Below are positions 8,007 through 16,944 of a stretch of DNA of 64,000 nt, piece after piece. The stretch is from contig NZ_JAHUZE010000006.1 of assembly GCF_019218265.1 (NCBI RefSeq), positions 22,023-86,022 on the forward strand. Reading direction: 5' to 3'. This DNA is from Maritimibacter dapengensis. Its GTDB lineage: Bacteria > Pseudomonadota > Alphaproteobacteria > Rhodobacterales > Rhodobacteraceae. A program made the translations under genes and the position numbers. Position 1 is the stretch's first letter, and each line of letters opens with the position of its first letter. Below the pieces are notes generated by a model, which was given only the letters and a program-made list of their open reading frames with translations, was not told where the DNA came from and ran no database searches.

Positions 8007-8660
8007 TCAGTAGCGAACTTCTTCAGAACCATAGTTCCCGGCGTGATCACGCCAGTCGACGAAGACGGAGCGGTAGAAGTAGCTGCCGCATCCATTCGGG
8101 ATGCTCAGGCCGGATGCGGCCGGCACTTGGCCCACGTTGGATCTTGTCCATCGGTAATCGCCTTGCACTCCGTAGGACCCCAACCGCGTGGAGTCGCTGC
8201 GATTGCAGTCACCATCTCGGTTTTCGTGCTGCCGGTACTGGATGTGATACACGCGAATGCTCCGAACAAAGTCAAAGGCGTCGCCTGAGATGTCGATGTC
8301 GGCTTGTTCATCCGCTTGGACGCGAACAAGGGGTATCGGAGTCGATTCCTGCGGTTCGGGCGGATCGCGGAACGTGATCTCATAAAGGCGTTCCATGGGC
8401 GACATCGGACTGGGATCGTTTAACGACACACCCATCGGACACCGCCAGATTTGTAAGGGTGGCTCGATCGGCCATGGTGTGATCCGCCGAATGAAGACCG
8501 CTCTAGCATGTGCGCAGGGCGCGGAGGCAGGCCAGCCGCCCGCAAGGCAGAGGAGGATCGCACAGTCCACCTGATAGGCCTGAGCCGGTGCTGACGAGGC
8601 CATTAGTCCGGATATGCTTATTGCTGTGGCCGTGGCCACGCCGTGGATCACGTGCTTCAT
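8007..8660 (-). CDS. Conserved secreted protein next to virB operon
   Basis: A 217-residue exported protein with a signal peptide (hydrophobic residues 8-22, ending APAQA). The mature part begins YQVDCAILLCLAGG and carries several Cys residues, then RITPWPIEPPLQIWRCP. I recognise this type as a conserved hypothetical of alphaproteobacterial conjugative elements, but no function is known to me. ATG 8660 is chosen because the signal peptide starts there. Its promoter (8688-8717) is almost identical to that of the virB operon, so it is probably co-regulated with conjugation. Confidence 0.65.
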   Translation of the reverse strand: MKHVIHGVATATAISISGLMASSAPAQAYQVDCAILLCLAGGWPASAPCAHARAVFIRRITPWPIEPPLQIWRCPMGVSLNDPSPMSPMERLYEITFRDPPEPQESTPIPLVRVQADEQADIDISGDAFDFVRSIRVYHIQYRQHENRDGDCNRSDSTRLGSYGVQGDYRWTRSNVGQVPAASGLSIPNGCGSYFYRSVFVDWRDHAGNYGSEEVRY

Positions 8661-8687
8661 GATGCCGACTCCATCTATAATGGTGCA

Positions 8688-8717
8688 GCGATACGAAACA
8701 ACATTAATGATGGCAAG
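8688..8717 (-). promoter_or_regulatory. Promoter of the secreted-protein gene, twin of the virB promoter
   Basis: Read leftward: TTGCCA, 17 bp, TATCGC. The 30-base block matches the block at 10094-10123 with two mismatches, and both contain ATCATTAATGTTGTTT between the boxes. This is strong evidence for shared regulation. Confidence 0.7.
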
Positions 8718-9133
8718 GAGATTTGATTGATGGTGACCTGCGATTGTTCGCTTGTGTCGCGAGACAGCTTCCAAGATCTGACGCCGGTTTGGGCTCTTGT
8801 GGCGTCTTGAAAGCGGCCAAAATTGCGGCTTCATTTCACGTTAGATGCCAAACAAACATTTGCGAAAAAAGGAAAATGTGGTGTTTCCATGCGGCCACGC
8901 AAGCGGTCACGGAAGAACAGACCGCATGAGCCCGTCAAACGGCGTGTCGCAGCGCCCATGGTCCCAGGAAGGGCAGTGTCGGAAAACTATAGGGCTTGGT
9001 TCCCCGGCTGGAATCCGGGAACGGAAGGGCGGGTGGAGCAACGATCCTGTGTTGTGGCCTATGTTGGGATCGAACATGCGCTTGAAGATTTATAGCAGTA
9101 TCTGATACGATTGAGCATGGATAGGAGAGTCTG
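8718..9133. other. Intergenic region before parDE
   Basis: About 400 bases without a gene I can support. Short open frames here have no family similarity and lack ribosome-binding sites. The right end carries the parDE promoter and operator. Confidence 0.4.
9082..9111 (+). promoter_or_regulatory. parDE promoter with palindromic operator
   Basis: TTGAAG (9082-9087), 18 bp, TACGAT (9106-9111). The perfect palindrome GTATC-T-GATAC (9098-9108) overlaps the -10, as expected for autoregulation by a ParD-type antitoxin. Confidence 0.5.
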
Positions 9134-9376
9134 ATGCCAAACGTCCACCTGACCGAACCGATGCAGAAATATGTGCAGGCGCAGATCGAGTCCGGCGCCT
9201 ACGCCAATCTGAGCGAAGTCGTGCGCGCCGGCGTAAGGATGCTGATGGAGAAGGATGGCGCGCGGCAGTTCTACGCCCTCAAGGCCGATCTCGAGATGGC
9301 AGCCACCCTGGCCGAAAATGGGGACTTCGCCGAGTTCGATGCCCAAGCCTTCGAACCGGATGCGTTTGATCGCTGA
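9134..9376 (+). CDS. ParD-like antitoxin
   Basis: An 80-residue type II antitoxin with an N-terminal ribbon-helix-helix (PNVHLTEPMQKYVQAQIESGAYANLSEVVRAGVR) and an acidic C-terminal tail that would wrap the toxin. AGGAGAG lies at the right distance from ATG 9134. It is followed after five bases by the ParE-like toxin. It likely represses its own promoter through the GTATCTGATAC palindrome. Confidence 0.85.
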   Translation: MPNVHLTEPMQKYVQAQIESGAYANLSEVVRAGVRMLMEKDGARQFYALKADLEMAATLAENGDFAEFDAQAFEPDAFDR

Positions 9377-9381
9377 CCCGC

Positions 9382-9702
9382 ATGACGATTCGGCTTTCCG
9401 GACAGGCCAGGTCCGACCTCGAAGAGATACGCACCTACACCGTCGAGACCTGGGGCAGGGACCAATGGCTCGTCTATTACCGCCAGTTGGTCACCGCCTT
9501 CGAGCGGATCACCGGGGATCCCGAAGCGGGCCGGGACAGGAGTCTCTTTGTCCCGGGGATGCGGTCCGTCAATTGCCAGCGTCACGTGATCTTCTACAAG
9601 CGGCTCGATGCGGCGGATGGCGCGGCAGTCATCCTGCGCATCGTGCATCAGCGCCGCAACATGCCCGCGCTCGTCTACTACGAGGATCTCGACGGCGGTT
9701 AA
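9382..9702 (+). CDS. ParE/RelE-family toxin
   Basis: A 106-residue toxin of the ParE branch, normally a gyrase inhibitor. Family features visible are LSGQARSDLEEIRTYT, the central aromatic and arginine positions, and a C-terminal VILRIVHQRRNMPALV strand. Paired with the upstream ParD-like antitoxin it forms an addiction module that would stabilise the element between the secreted-protein gene and the virB operon. Confidence 0.85.
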   Translation: MTIRLSGQARSDLEEIRTYTVETWGRDQWLVYYRQLVTAFERITGDPEAGRDRSLFVPGMRSVNCQRHVIFYKRLDAADGAAVILRIVHQRRNMPALVYYEDLDGG

Positions 9703-9716
9703 GCCCATGCGATTGC

Positions 9717-9995
9717 TCAGTCCAATAGCTCGACCAGTCTTCCATAGTCTTCACTGACCTCGCGCGCCTCCTGAAACGCGCGTTGGCGCTCGGCATCAAG
9801 GCACAGGAAGTATTCCTGGATATCAGCGATGTAGCCCTCGAAATCAGAACGCAGCAGATCGGCATAGGCACGAATGTCTTCTTGCGACTGCGGCAAGAAC
9901 GGTCGTTCGGGAGGTACGCAATCCGCAGCCGCGGCTACCGGCATGCTTCCAAGCAGGAGAGCGAACAGCAACGGTGCGTTGCGCGCAATAAACAA
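9717..9995 (-). CDS. Small periplasmic protein
   Basis: A 92-residue exported protein with a signal peptide (PLLFALLLGSMPVAAAA) and two Cys residues in the mature part. The rest is predicted helical and acidic. No family recognised. The start is uncertain: TTG at 9995 lies 13 bases after GGAG, and an in-frame CTG six bases further upstream has better spacing. It is transcribed away from the virB promoter. Confidence 0.5.
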   Translation of the reverse strand: MFIARNAPLLFALLLGSMPVAAAADCVPPERPFLPQSQEDIRAYADLLRSDFEGYIADIQEYFLCLDAERQRAFQEAREVSEDYGRLVELLD

Positions 9996-10093
9996 CCGCA
10001 GGGCAAAACTCCTTTGCCGCCTTTAAGATTATCATTCTGTCGGCTATCACCGTTATCGGAGCAAGGCGAACTTCGTCAACACGTTATTATTGT

Positions 10094-10123
10094 CTTGCTA
10101 TCATTAATGTTGTTTTGTATCGC
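10094..10123 (+). promoter_or_regulatory. Promoter of the virB operon
   Basis: TTGCTA (10095-10100), 17 bp, TATCGC (10118-10123). It is a 28-of-30 match in inverse orientation to the promoter at 8688-8717. It lies about 67 bases upstream of the first gene of the operon. Confidence 0.7.
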
Positions 10124-10189
10124 TCACGGTGTTGCGACCCCGTGGGCCTGATACTGCACCCAGGCAGAACAAGGACCCAAGGGAAGGCC

Positions 10190-10516
10190 ATGATAGAAGA
10201 AGCCCCGAATGTGGTTACAGAAGACGGACTGCGCGGCTTGCTCGCCGAGGGCTACCTCATTGAGGTGGTCTGCAAGGAGAGAGCAGAGAAGCGCCATAAC
10301 AGCTGGTACGGCTCGTGGGTCATCCGCGCCGTCGCCACTGATGGGCGTGACGACAAAATGCTCGTCACCAGCCGAAGCGTCCTCAAGCTCCGCGACTTCA
10401 AAACCATCGTTGGTCTTGTCAGTTTCCTGGCCGACATGGGCTGTACGACCGCTAGCATCCCACTTGAGGAAGGTGGCCGCGAGCGCCACGCCGCGCCTCC
10501 GGTCAAAGGCAGCTGA
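10190..10516 (+). CDS. Conserved plasmid-borne small protein
   Basis: A 108-residue cytosolic protein beginning MIEEAPNVVTEDGLRGLLAEGY, with a conserved core ERAEKRHNSWYGSWVIRA. I recall similar proteins annotated as plasmid replication/partition-related next to virB operons, but no activity is established as far as I know. GGGAAGG precedes ATG 10190. Its end overlaps the next gene by about 44 bases if that gene starts at 10473. Confidence 0.6.
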   Translation: MIEEAPNVVTEDGLRGLLAEGYLIEVVCKERAEKRHNSWYGSWVIRAVATDGRDDKMLVTSRSVLKLRDFKTIVGLVSFLADMGCTTASIPLEEGGRERHAAPPVKGS

Positions 10517-11156
10517 CCGCGCGACTGCGCTCGTCGTTGCTTTGGGTACAGGCGTTTGTTCCGCGCCCCCGGCCCTGGCCGACGGTTTCATCTTCTCGGT
10601 TGGCCCAGACGGCCAATTGATTTCCTCTTCTCAAGAGGCAAACGGGCGCCTTTTTCTCTTCGCAAAACCTCGCGTTCCTGACGCAACGAGCGAGCCAGCG
10701 ATCCCGGCTCGATCCGCCGCCCGCGCCACCCCAGAAATCCTCCACGCGATCGAGACCACGGCTCTGCGGTATGCCGGGCATGGTGCGCTGCGTCGCGCAG
10801 GGCTTTCAGTCACTGATTGGGCGCTCCTTTACCGGGCCAATATCGAAGTCGAGAGCGCATACAATCCGGCTGCACGCAGCCCTGTCGGTGCCATAGGCCT
10901 TGGGCAGCTTATGCCAGATACCGCCCGCGACCTCGGCGTGGACCCACATGACATTGCGCAAAACCTCGACGGATCAGCCCGCTACCTGCTGATGATGCTC
11001 GACCAGTTCGGCGAGGGCTCTCTGGCCCTTGCGGCGTACAACGCTGGCCCTGAGGCGGTCACACGCCACGGCGGCATCCCCCCTTTTCGAGAAACCCAAG
11101 GGCATGTGGCCCGTGTGACAGCCGTGTTTGAGCGGCTCAGAGGAGATTCTTCATGA
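10473..11156 (+). CDS. VirB1-like lytic transglycosylase
   Basis: A periplasmic muramidase that opens peptidoglycan for type IV secretion assembly. The catalytic Glu is in RANIEVESAYNP, followed by the SLT motifs GAIGLGQLMPDTA and LALAAYNAGP. A signal-like stretch ending PALA is present. The start is uncertain: GTG 10473 is the best in-frame choice, and TTG 10464 is possible. It ends with an ATGA overlap with virB2. A second transglycosylase gene occurs later in the same operon. Confidence 0.8.
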   Translation: MAASATPRLRSKAADRATALVVALGTGVCSAPPALADGFIFSVGPDGQLISSSQEANGRLFLFAKPRVPDATSEPAIPARSAARATPEILHAIETTALRYAGHGALRRAGLSVTDWALLYRANIEVESAYNPAARSPVGAIGLGQLMPDTARDLGVDPHDIAQNLDGSARYLLMMLDQFGEGSLALAAYNAGPEAVTRHGGIPPFRETQGHVARVTAVFERLRGDSS

Positions 11157-11443
11157 CATCGAGACCTTCGATCGTCGCGCTCGGCGCGATGGCCCTTATC
11201 GTGCTGGCGGGTCCAGCGCTTGCGCAGAGCATTGACCTGTCGCCCGTGCAGACCCTGCTGCAAGGCATCGTCGATGCAATCACCGGCCCCTTGGGTATTG
11301 TGATCGGCACGCTCGCGCTGATCGGCGTGTTCCTCTCCTGGCTCTTCGGCATCCTCGACTTCCGTCAGGCGCTCTGGGTCGTGGTTGCAATCGCGGGCAT
11401 CGCCGCGGCGCCCACCATCGTCGCCGCCATCTGGACCACCTGA
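11153..11443 (+). CDS. virB2: VirB2-type pilin
   Basis: The 96-residue major pilin precursor of the VirB type IV secretion system. It has a signal peptide ending PALAQ and two hydrophobic segments separated by a short loop, the usual TrbC/VirB2 layout. The start overlaps the preceding stop as ATGA. Confidence 0.85.
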   Translation: MTSRPSIVALGAMALIVLAGPALAQSIDLSPVQTLLQGIVDAITGPLGIVIGTLALIGVFLSWLFGILDFRQALWVVVAIAGIAAAPTIVAAIWTT

Positions 11444-11452
11444 GCTCCGTCC

Positions 11453-11731
11453 ATGGCTGACCAGTCCCGCGTGTTCATAGGCCTTCTCAGGCCACCCAAG
11501 CTGATGGGCTTGCCGATCATGTACGCCATGGTCTGGCTCTTCGGCTCGACGCTTCTGTTCCTCTGGGTGCAGAGCTGGGTGGTGGCCGTCTTCGCGGGCC
11601 TGGCCTGGCCGGCGCTTTGGAAAGCCGCGGACTGGGATCCGAACTTCCTCGATGTCCTGGTGATCACCTTGCAGGAAACCCCGCCCACGACGAACCGCAA
11701 GCTCCACGGGGGCGACAGCTATGCCCCGTGA
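11453..11731 (+). CDS. virB3: VirB3-type membrane protein
   Basis: A 92-residue inner-membrane component with the family opening (FIGLLRPPKLMGLPI) and a hydrophobic hairpin. VirB3 works with VirB4 at the inner-membrane platform. Its end overlaps the virB4 start by 11 bases. Confidence 0.85.
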   Translation: MADQSRVFIGLLRPPKLMGLPIMYAMVWLFGSTLLFLWVQSWVVAVFAGLAWPALWKAADWDPNFLDVLVITLQETPPTTNRKLHGGDSYAP

Positions 11732-14105
11732 TGGAATTGCCGATGACGTGGCCGACGCCCTCGATCCGCTCACCGCGCTGCCGGCATGGGTCAAGGGCGA
11801 GAAGCGGCTCTCCGCGATGCTGCCCTATGTGAGCCTCGTGACCGACCGGACGATCCGGACGCGCGGCAATGAGCTGATGCAATGCATCCGGCTGGAAGGG
11901 GTAAACAGCACCACGAGCGAGGACGCGCATCTCGACCGGATCGGCGGGCTCCTCGCCGGGATCGTCGCGCAGGTGGGGACGGAGTTTTCCTTCTACCTGC
12001 ACAAGGTGTCGAAAGCGGTCGACGTGACCCTGCCGCCCGTTCCGGGCGAAGGGTTTGCGGCTGCCGTCGACGAACGATGGCACGCGCATCTCGGCCGCGC
12101 GGGTTTGCGCGACAAGACGCTGACTCTGACCGTGCTGAAGCGACCTGAGACCGGCAGCCGCTTGCCGTTCGGACTTGGGGCGTCTCGCTCGCGACATGCG
12201 GCCGACACCACCCGCCGCTTGCGCAAGCTCGACGAGGTTGTGGGGTTTCTGCTGTCCTCCTTCGATGAGCTGAAGCCTCGCCTGCTGGCTGCAAGCACCG
12301 GCGAGCTTCTGGGCTTCCTCGGTTCACTCAACACAGGCGAGGAGCACCCGCTCTTCCCCCTGTCGCGCCTAGGTGTGATTGCCGAGGACGTAGCCAATAC
12401 GCGCGTCACCTTCCGCGGCACGAGCATCGCACTCTCAGACGGTGCCGTCGGCGACAAGCTCGGGGCGATCTTTGCGGTGAAGAACTACCCGGCCAAGACG
12501 GACAGCCTGATGCTCGACGAGCTGAATCTGCCCGTCGACATGGTGGTCACGCACTCTTTTGTGCCGATCAACGCCAACATCATGGCGGGCCGGATCAAGC
12601 GGCAGCTGCGGCTCATGCAGGCCGCCAATGACGGAGCCGTCAGTCTCGCCCAGGAACTGGAACTCGCGCAGGACGATCTGGAATCCAAACGCCTGATCTT
12701 CGGCGAGCACCACATGACCGTGGCCGTCTATGCCCGCACCCAGACGGCGCTTGACGACATCGCGGCCGAAATCCGCAACATCTCCGCCACTTCCGGGATC
12801 AACCTGATCTCGGAAGCCTTCGGGGCGCGGGCGCATTTCATGGCGCAGCATCCCGGCAATAGCGGGGCGCGCAGCCGCAAGGCCGCAATCACGAACCACA
12901 ACTTCGCCGATCTCGCTACCTTCCACCGCACCCCGCTCGGAAAGACTGGGCGAGAGGTGCCGTGGGGCGTGCCGATCACACTCTTCCCGACGCCGGAGCG
13001 CAGCGGTTTTCGCTTCAACTTCCACGAACAGGGCGCGCCGGATCGCGAGCCCACGGGAGGCCACACGCTGATCTTGGGACGTCCCGGCTCCGGTAAATCC
13101 GTACTGGCGGCTTTCCTGATGACGATGGCCCGCCGCGCCGGTGCGCGGGTCTTCGTCTTCGACTATCGCGCCGGCATGGAAATGGCCGTCCGCGCGCTCG
13201 GCGGCAGCTATTCGACCGTGCGGGCGGGGCGCCCCACGGGCCTCAATCCGCTCCAGACCGAGATCGACGTGCGGGGCCAGGCATGGCTTGCTGATTGGCT
13301 CGCGAGCCTCTTAGAGCGGCGCGATCGACCGCTGACCCCGGTTCAGACCAACCGATTGCAGGAAGTCGTGCGCCAGAACGCGAGCGCAGGACATGCGGGC
13401 CTACGAAACTGGTCGGATTTCGCCTCGCTGCTGGTCTCGACCGACGACGAAGGCGATCTCTTCGAGCGTATGCAGGAATGGACGGCCGAGGGCCGCTACG
13501 GCTGGATCTTCGGGGCCAATGCCGAGGACAGCTTCAGCATCGACGGGGATGTCGCGGGCTTTGACCTCACCGGCATCCTCGATTCCGAGAGCGAGCGGGA
13601 ACGCATGGCGGTCCTGTCATACCTCTTCCGCCGGGTCGAGCGGGTGATCGAGGATCGCAAGCCCACGATCATTGTCATCGACGAGGCCTGGAAGGCGCTC
13701 GACAACGCCTATTTCGCGGAGCGGCTCTCGAACTGGTTGGTGACCGCCCGCAAGCAGAACGCCGTGGTCGTGATGATGACCCAATATGCCAGCCAGCTCG
13801 AGCGCACCCGCACCGGCAAGACCATCGTGGAAGCGGTGCCGACCCAGGTGCTTCTGCCCAACATCCGCGCCTCGGCCGCTGACTACGCGATGCTCGGCCT
13901 GACCGAGAAAGAACTCGACGTGCTTTTGGGCGTCGGCTCGACCTCGCGGCTCGCGCTCGTGCGCGATGACCGGGGTGCTGTGGTGATCGATGCCGATCTC
14001 AGCGCCCTCGGCCACCTCGTGACCATCCTTGGCGGCATGGAGAAAGGCGAGGCCCTCGTTGGCTCCGACTACCGGGACCGCCCTGATTTCTGGAGAGTGA
14101 CATGA
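11721..14105 (+). CDS. virB4: VirB4-type secretion ATPase
   Basis: The 794-residue ATPase that powers pilus assembly and substrate transfer. Walker A is GRPGSGKSV near residue 455 and Walker B is IIVIDEAWKAL near residue 650; the arginine-rich C-terminal region follows. The N-terminal CagE/TrbE/VirB domain occupies the first 400 residues or so. No frameshift or truncation is visible. Confidence 0.93.
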   Translation: MPRDGIADDVADALDPLTALPAWVKGEKRLSAMLPYVSLVTDRTIRTRGNELMQCIRLEGVNSTTSEDAHLDRIGGLLAGIVAQVGTEFSFYLHKVSKAVDVTLPPVPGEGFAAAVDERWHAHLGRAGLRDKTLTLTVLKRPETGSRLPFGLGASRSRHAADTTRRLRKLDEVVGFLLSSFDELKPRLLAASTGELLGFLGSLNTGEEHPLFPLSRLGVIAEDVANTRVTFRGTSIALSDGAVGDKLGAIFAVKNYPAKTDSLMLDELNLPVDMVVTHSFVPINANIMAGRIKRQLRLMQAANDGAVSLAQELELAQDDLESKRLIFGEHHMTVAVYARTQTALDDIAAEIRNISATSGINLISEAFGARAHFMAQHPGNSGARSRKAAITNHNFADLATFHRTPLGKTGREVPWGVPITLFPTPERSGFRFNFHEQGAPDREPTGGHTLILGRPGSGKSVLAAFLMTMARRAGARVFVFDYRAGMEMAVRALGGSYSTVRAGRPTGLNPLQTEIDVRGQAWLADWLASLLERRDRPLTPVQTNRLQEVVRQNASAGHAGLRNWSDFASLLVSTDDEGDLFERMQEWTAEGRYGWIFGANAEDSFSIDGDVAGFDLTGILDSESERERMAVLSYLFRRVERVIEDRKPTIIVIDEAWKALDNAYFAERLSNWLVTARKQNAVVVMMTQYASQLERTRTGKTIVEAVPTQVLLPNIRASAADYAMLGLTEKELDVLLGVGSTSRLALVRDDRGAVVIDADLSALGHLVTILGGMEKGEALVGSDYRDRPDFWRVT

Positions 14106-14317
14106 CCCGCACCATCATTCGCAGCGTCGCGCTGCTCGGGCTCGGCCTGACCCTGACAGCCTGTGCGCAGCATAACCCCCCGCAAGCCAACTGCTTCAAT
14201 TTTCGCGAGGCTCCTGCGCAGGCAGGAACCGCCACCGCCACGATCTCGACCATGGGGGCGGAGGTCACGCGCCGCGACACGGCCTGCGATTTCGTCCTCT
14301 TGGGGGCGGGCGGCTGA
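14102..14317 (+). CDS. Small lipoprotein in VirB7 position
   Basis: A 71-residue lipoprotein with lipobox LTAC (Cys21 or so) after a short signal. The mature part has a few Cys residues and no domain I recognise. It sits between virB4 and virB5, whereas VirB7 normally follows virB6, but the small size and lipidation fit a VirB7-like outer-membrane partner of VirB9. ATGA overlap with virB4. Confidence 0.6.
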   Translation: MTRTIIRSVALLGLGLTLTACAQHNPPQANCFNFREAPAQAGTATATISTMGAEVTRRDTACDFVLLGAGG

Positions 14318-14321
14318 GCCA

Positions 14322-15488
14322 ATGCGGACCTGGCTTCCTCTCTCGATGATCGGCTTTGCACTGGCAGGTCCCACGGCGGGGCCAGCGGTCGCCCAAGGCG
14401 TGCCGACCTTCGATCTGCGCCTCTTCGCAGAGCGGCAGGCCATCCTTGAGCAGACCGATCGGGACCTGGCACTGCAGCAGGACCGGCTAAGCCGCGAGGA
14501 GGAACTGGCCGAAATCGAGCGCCAGCAACTCGCCTCCCTCGAAGGGCTGATGGATGCCATGTCGCTTGGCGCTGGAGACGTGGCCGGAACCGTGGCGGGG
14601 CTCGAGGCGGGGCAGGGGGCGGTAGACGACGTCGAAAGCGCGGCCGCCAGTCTTTATGCGCCCGAGGACACCAATCCAGCGGCAGCGCGGATGTTCGGCG
14701 ATGCCAGGGAGGGGATCGAGGAGCTGATCATCCGCGCAGCACGCGACACCCAAAGTCTGTCCGGGGTCGGCCGCGCAGGTCTTTCGCTCGTGCAATGGCG
14801 CTGTCTCTTGCAGGCGCTGATCTGGCAGGAAAGCCGTTTCCAGATCGGGGCACGCTCACCCGTGGGGGCCTTCGGACTTACCCAGATCATGCCCGGTACC
14901 GCGGGCGATCTCGGGATCTACCCGGCGTATTACGACGATCCCTATCTGCAGGTCACCGGTGGCGCGCGCTACCTCGCCCAGATGCTGAACATGTTCGATG
15001 GCAACATCATTCATGCACTCGCCGCCTATAACGCCGGTCCGGGCAATGTGCAGGATTATGGCGGTGTGCCGCCCTTCGCGGAAACCCAGCACTATGTCGT
15101 GGTGATCCCGCAGCAGTACAACAGCTACCTCGCGGCCGTAGGCGGCATCGATGCGCTCGGCACCATCGACCCTGTGCTCCTCGCCAACGCGAGTTTCAGC
15201 CTCTCGGCCCATGGCGCAGGGGTCTATGGCGACTATTCGCTGGTCTCGGTCCGTGCCGCCGCCCTGCGGGTTCAGGACATCATCACCCGCATTGGTGAGA
15301 CCGAGGATCTCCACGAGGCCATCGCGCTCAACACCTATGCCCGGGCCGAACTGGCCCGGCTGGTTGCAATCCGGACCCGGATCAAGGCCGCCCGAACCGA
15401 GCCACTCAGCGCCGAGCAGATCGCCTTGGCGGCAGCCCAGGCTGTCGAGGGGCAATTCATGGATTTCAGTCAGGAGGATTTGCGTTGA
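14322..15488 (+). CDS. Lytic transglycosylase with coiled N-terminal region
   Basis: A 388-residue exported protein. After the signal (ending AVAQG) the first 100 residues start VPTFDLRLF and form a long charged helix, similar in style to VirB5/TrbJ openings. The SLT domain follows at about residues 150-260, with catalytic Glu in LIWQESRFQ and GAFGLTQIMPGTAGDLG, then LAAYNAGPGNV. This is the second peptidoglycan hydrolase of the operon and may be the structural VirB1 of this lineage. Confidence 0.8.
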   Translation: MRTWLPLSMIGFALAGPTAGPAVAQGVPTFDLRLFAERQAILEQTDRDLALQQDRLSREEELAEIERQQLASLEGLMDAMSLGAGDVAGTVAGLEAGQGAVDDVESAAASLYAPEDTNPAAARMFGDAREGIEELIIRAARDTQSLSGVGRAGLSLVQWRCLLQALIWQESRFQIGARSPVGAFGLTQIMPGTAGDLGIYPAYYDDPYLQVTGGARYLAQMLNMFDGNIIHALAAYNAGPGNVQDYGGVPPFAETQHYVVVIPQQYNSYLAAVGGIDALGTIDPVLLANASFSLSAHGAGVYGDYSLVSVRAAALRVQDIITRIGETEDLHEAIALNTYARAELARLVAIRTRIKAARTEPLSAEQIALAAAQAVEGQFMDFSQEDLR

Positions 15489-16282
15489 ACCTGCGCCTGC
15501 CCCGTTCCCTTTTCGCCGGTAGCATCGCTCTCGCGCTTGCCCTCGATGTCACCGGACCTGTCGCGGCACAGGGTGTGCCCACGGTGGACACCCAGAACAT
15601 TGCCCAGGAAATCCGCCAGCTTCAACAGATGCTGCAGGATTTCGGGATCCAGACCGATCTTCTGGACAATGCGTTGGAGCAACTGGACATGCTGCAAAGC
15701 CAACTCGATCAGCTGAACGAGATGTATGCCTCGCTCACCGGGCCGCGCAGCATCCTCGGACTTGCCATGGGCGGGGACCTCGACACCTTGCTTGAGGCCA
15801 ACTTCGAAGACATCCCCGGCCTGATCCGAGGCATCCAGGCGGGCGATTGGAGCGCGCTCATCGGGCCCAATGCCGGGCCCATGCGCACGCAGATGGAACA
15901 GGCGCTGGCAAGTGCCGGGTTCGACGAGGATTCTCTCCGCGAAATCGCCACCAGCGGCAATCCGGGCGCTGAAGGCGTGGCCACGCGAGCAACCACAGGT
16001 GCTGTGATGTCGGCGGCGGCGCAGAATAGCCACGCAGAGGCGGAACAGTCTCTCGAACGGGTGGAACGTCTGGTCGAGATGATCCCGGACATGGAAGATC
16101 TCAAAGCATCAATGGATCATAACACACGCGTCACGGCGGAACTCGCCATCGCCATGACCCGGATGTGGGAGCTGGAAGCGATCCAAACCCTGGGCGCTGG
16201 CAATGCAGGCGTAGTTGACGCCGCCACCGTTGCTGAAGAACGCCGCTACATGGACTTCACCTTGCCGGATCTTGAGCCGTGA
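15485..16282 (+). CDS. virB5: VirB5/TrbJ-type minor pilus protein
   Basis: A 265-residue secreted protein with a signal peptide ending VAAQG, then GVPTVDTQNIAQEIRQLQQM and helices rich in Gln and Leu, as in VirB5/TrbJ pilus-tip proteins. The TTG start at 15485 overlaps the previous stop as TTGA. Read together with the preceding gene, both mature N-termini begin GVPT, hinting at a shared origin of these two openings. Confidence 0.8.
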   Translation: MNLRLPRSLFAGSIALALALDVTGPVAAQGVPTVDTQNIAQEIRQLQQMLQDFGIQTDLLDNALEQLDMLQSQLDQLNEMYASLTGPRSILGLAMGGDLDTLLEANFEDIPGLIRGIQAGDWSALIGPNAGPMRTQMEQALASAGFDEDSLREIATSGNPGAEGVATRATTGAVMSAAAQNSHAEAEQSLERVERLVEMIPDMEDLKASMDHNTRVTAELAIAMTRMWELEAIQTLGAGNAGVVDAATVAEERRYMDFTLPDLEP

Positions 16283-16944
16283 GTGGGGCAGGGGTGACGA
16301 GTGCGCGCGAACTCGTGGAAGAAGAGCTTGTCTACGGTGCCCTGCGCCGGGAACAGCTCTGGCGGATGATCGGCATTTCCGGGGCTGGCTTTGGCGTATT
16401 CGGCTGTTTGACGGCTGCGGCTGTCGCGCTGATGGTCGAGACGCCGCCTCCCGTGGTTGTGCCCTACGATCCCGCCACCGGGATGGCGCTCCCCAATGCC
16501 ACGGTTGAAACCGTTTCGCTTGCCGAACGACCTGCCGTGATCGAAGCACAAATCTATCGCTACATTCTCGACCGCGAGACTTACAACCAGCTCGACAACG
16601 ATCTTCGTGTCCGCCGCGTCCTGGCACAGTCTTCCGGGTCGGCCGAGGCCGGCATGCGCGCGATGTGGACATCGGGTCAGGAGAGCTATCCGCCGACGCG
16701 ATACGGGGCTGCGGCCGAGATGGCCGTTGAGATCGCATCGATCACTCTGATTGGCGAGAACCGCGCCCAGGTGCGGCTCAGAAAGCGCCTGACAAGCCCG
16801 CAAGGGGTACAGGATGGATCGTTCACCGCCACGTTGATGTTCGAATTCCGGCCGGAGCGGACCCGCGCGATCGACGATGTCTGGCAAAACCCTTTCGGTT
16901 TCACCGTTACCCAATATGCCATCCGATCGGACCGTTCCGAATGA
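16279..16944 (+). CDS. virB8: VirB8-type scaffold protein
   Basis: A 221-residue bitopic membrane protein with one helix near residues 30-52 and the periplasmic NTF2-like VirB8 domain, including the FRYILDRETYN-like segment and the C-terminal NPFGFTVTQY strand. GTG start at 16279, GTGA overlap with virB5. Confidence 0.88.
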   Translation: MSGAGVTSARELVEEELVYGALRREQLWRMIGISGAGFGVFGCLTAAAVALMVETPPPVVVPYDPATGMALPNATVETVSLAERPAVIEAQIYRYILDRETYNQLDNDLRVRRVLAQSSGSAEAGMRAMWTSGQESYPPTRYGAAAEMAVEIASITLIGENRAQVRLRKRLTSPQGVQDGSFTATLMFEFRPERTRAIDDVWQNPFGFTVTQYAIRSDRSE

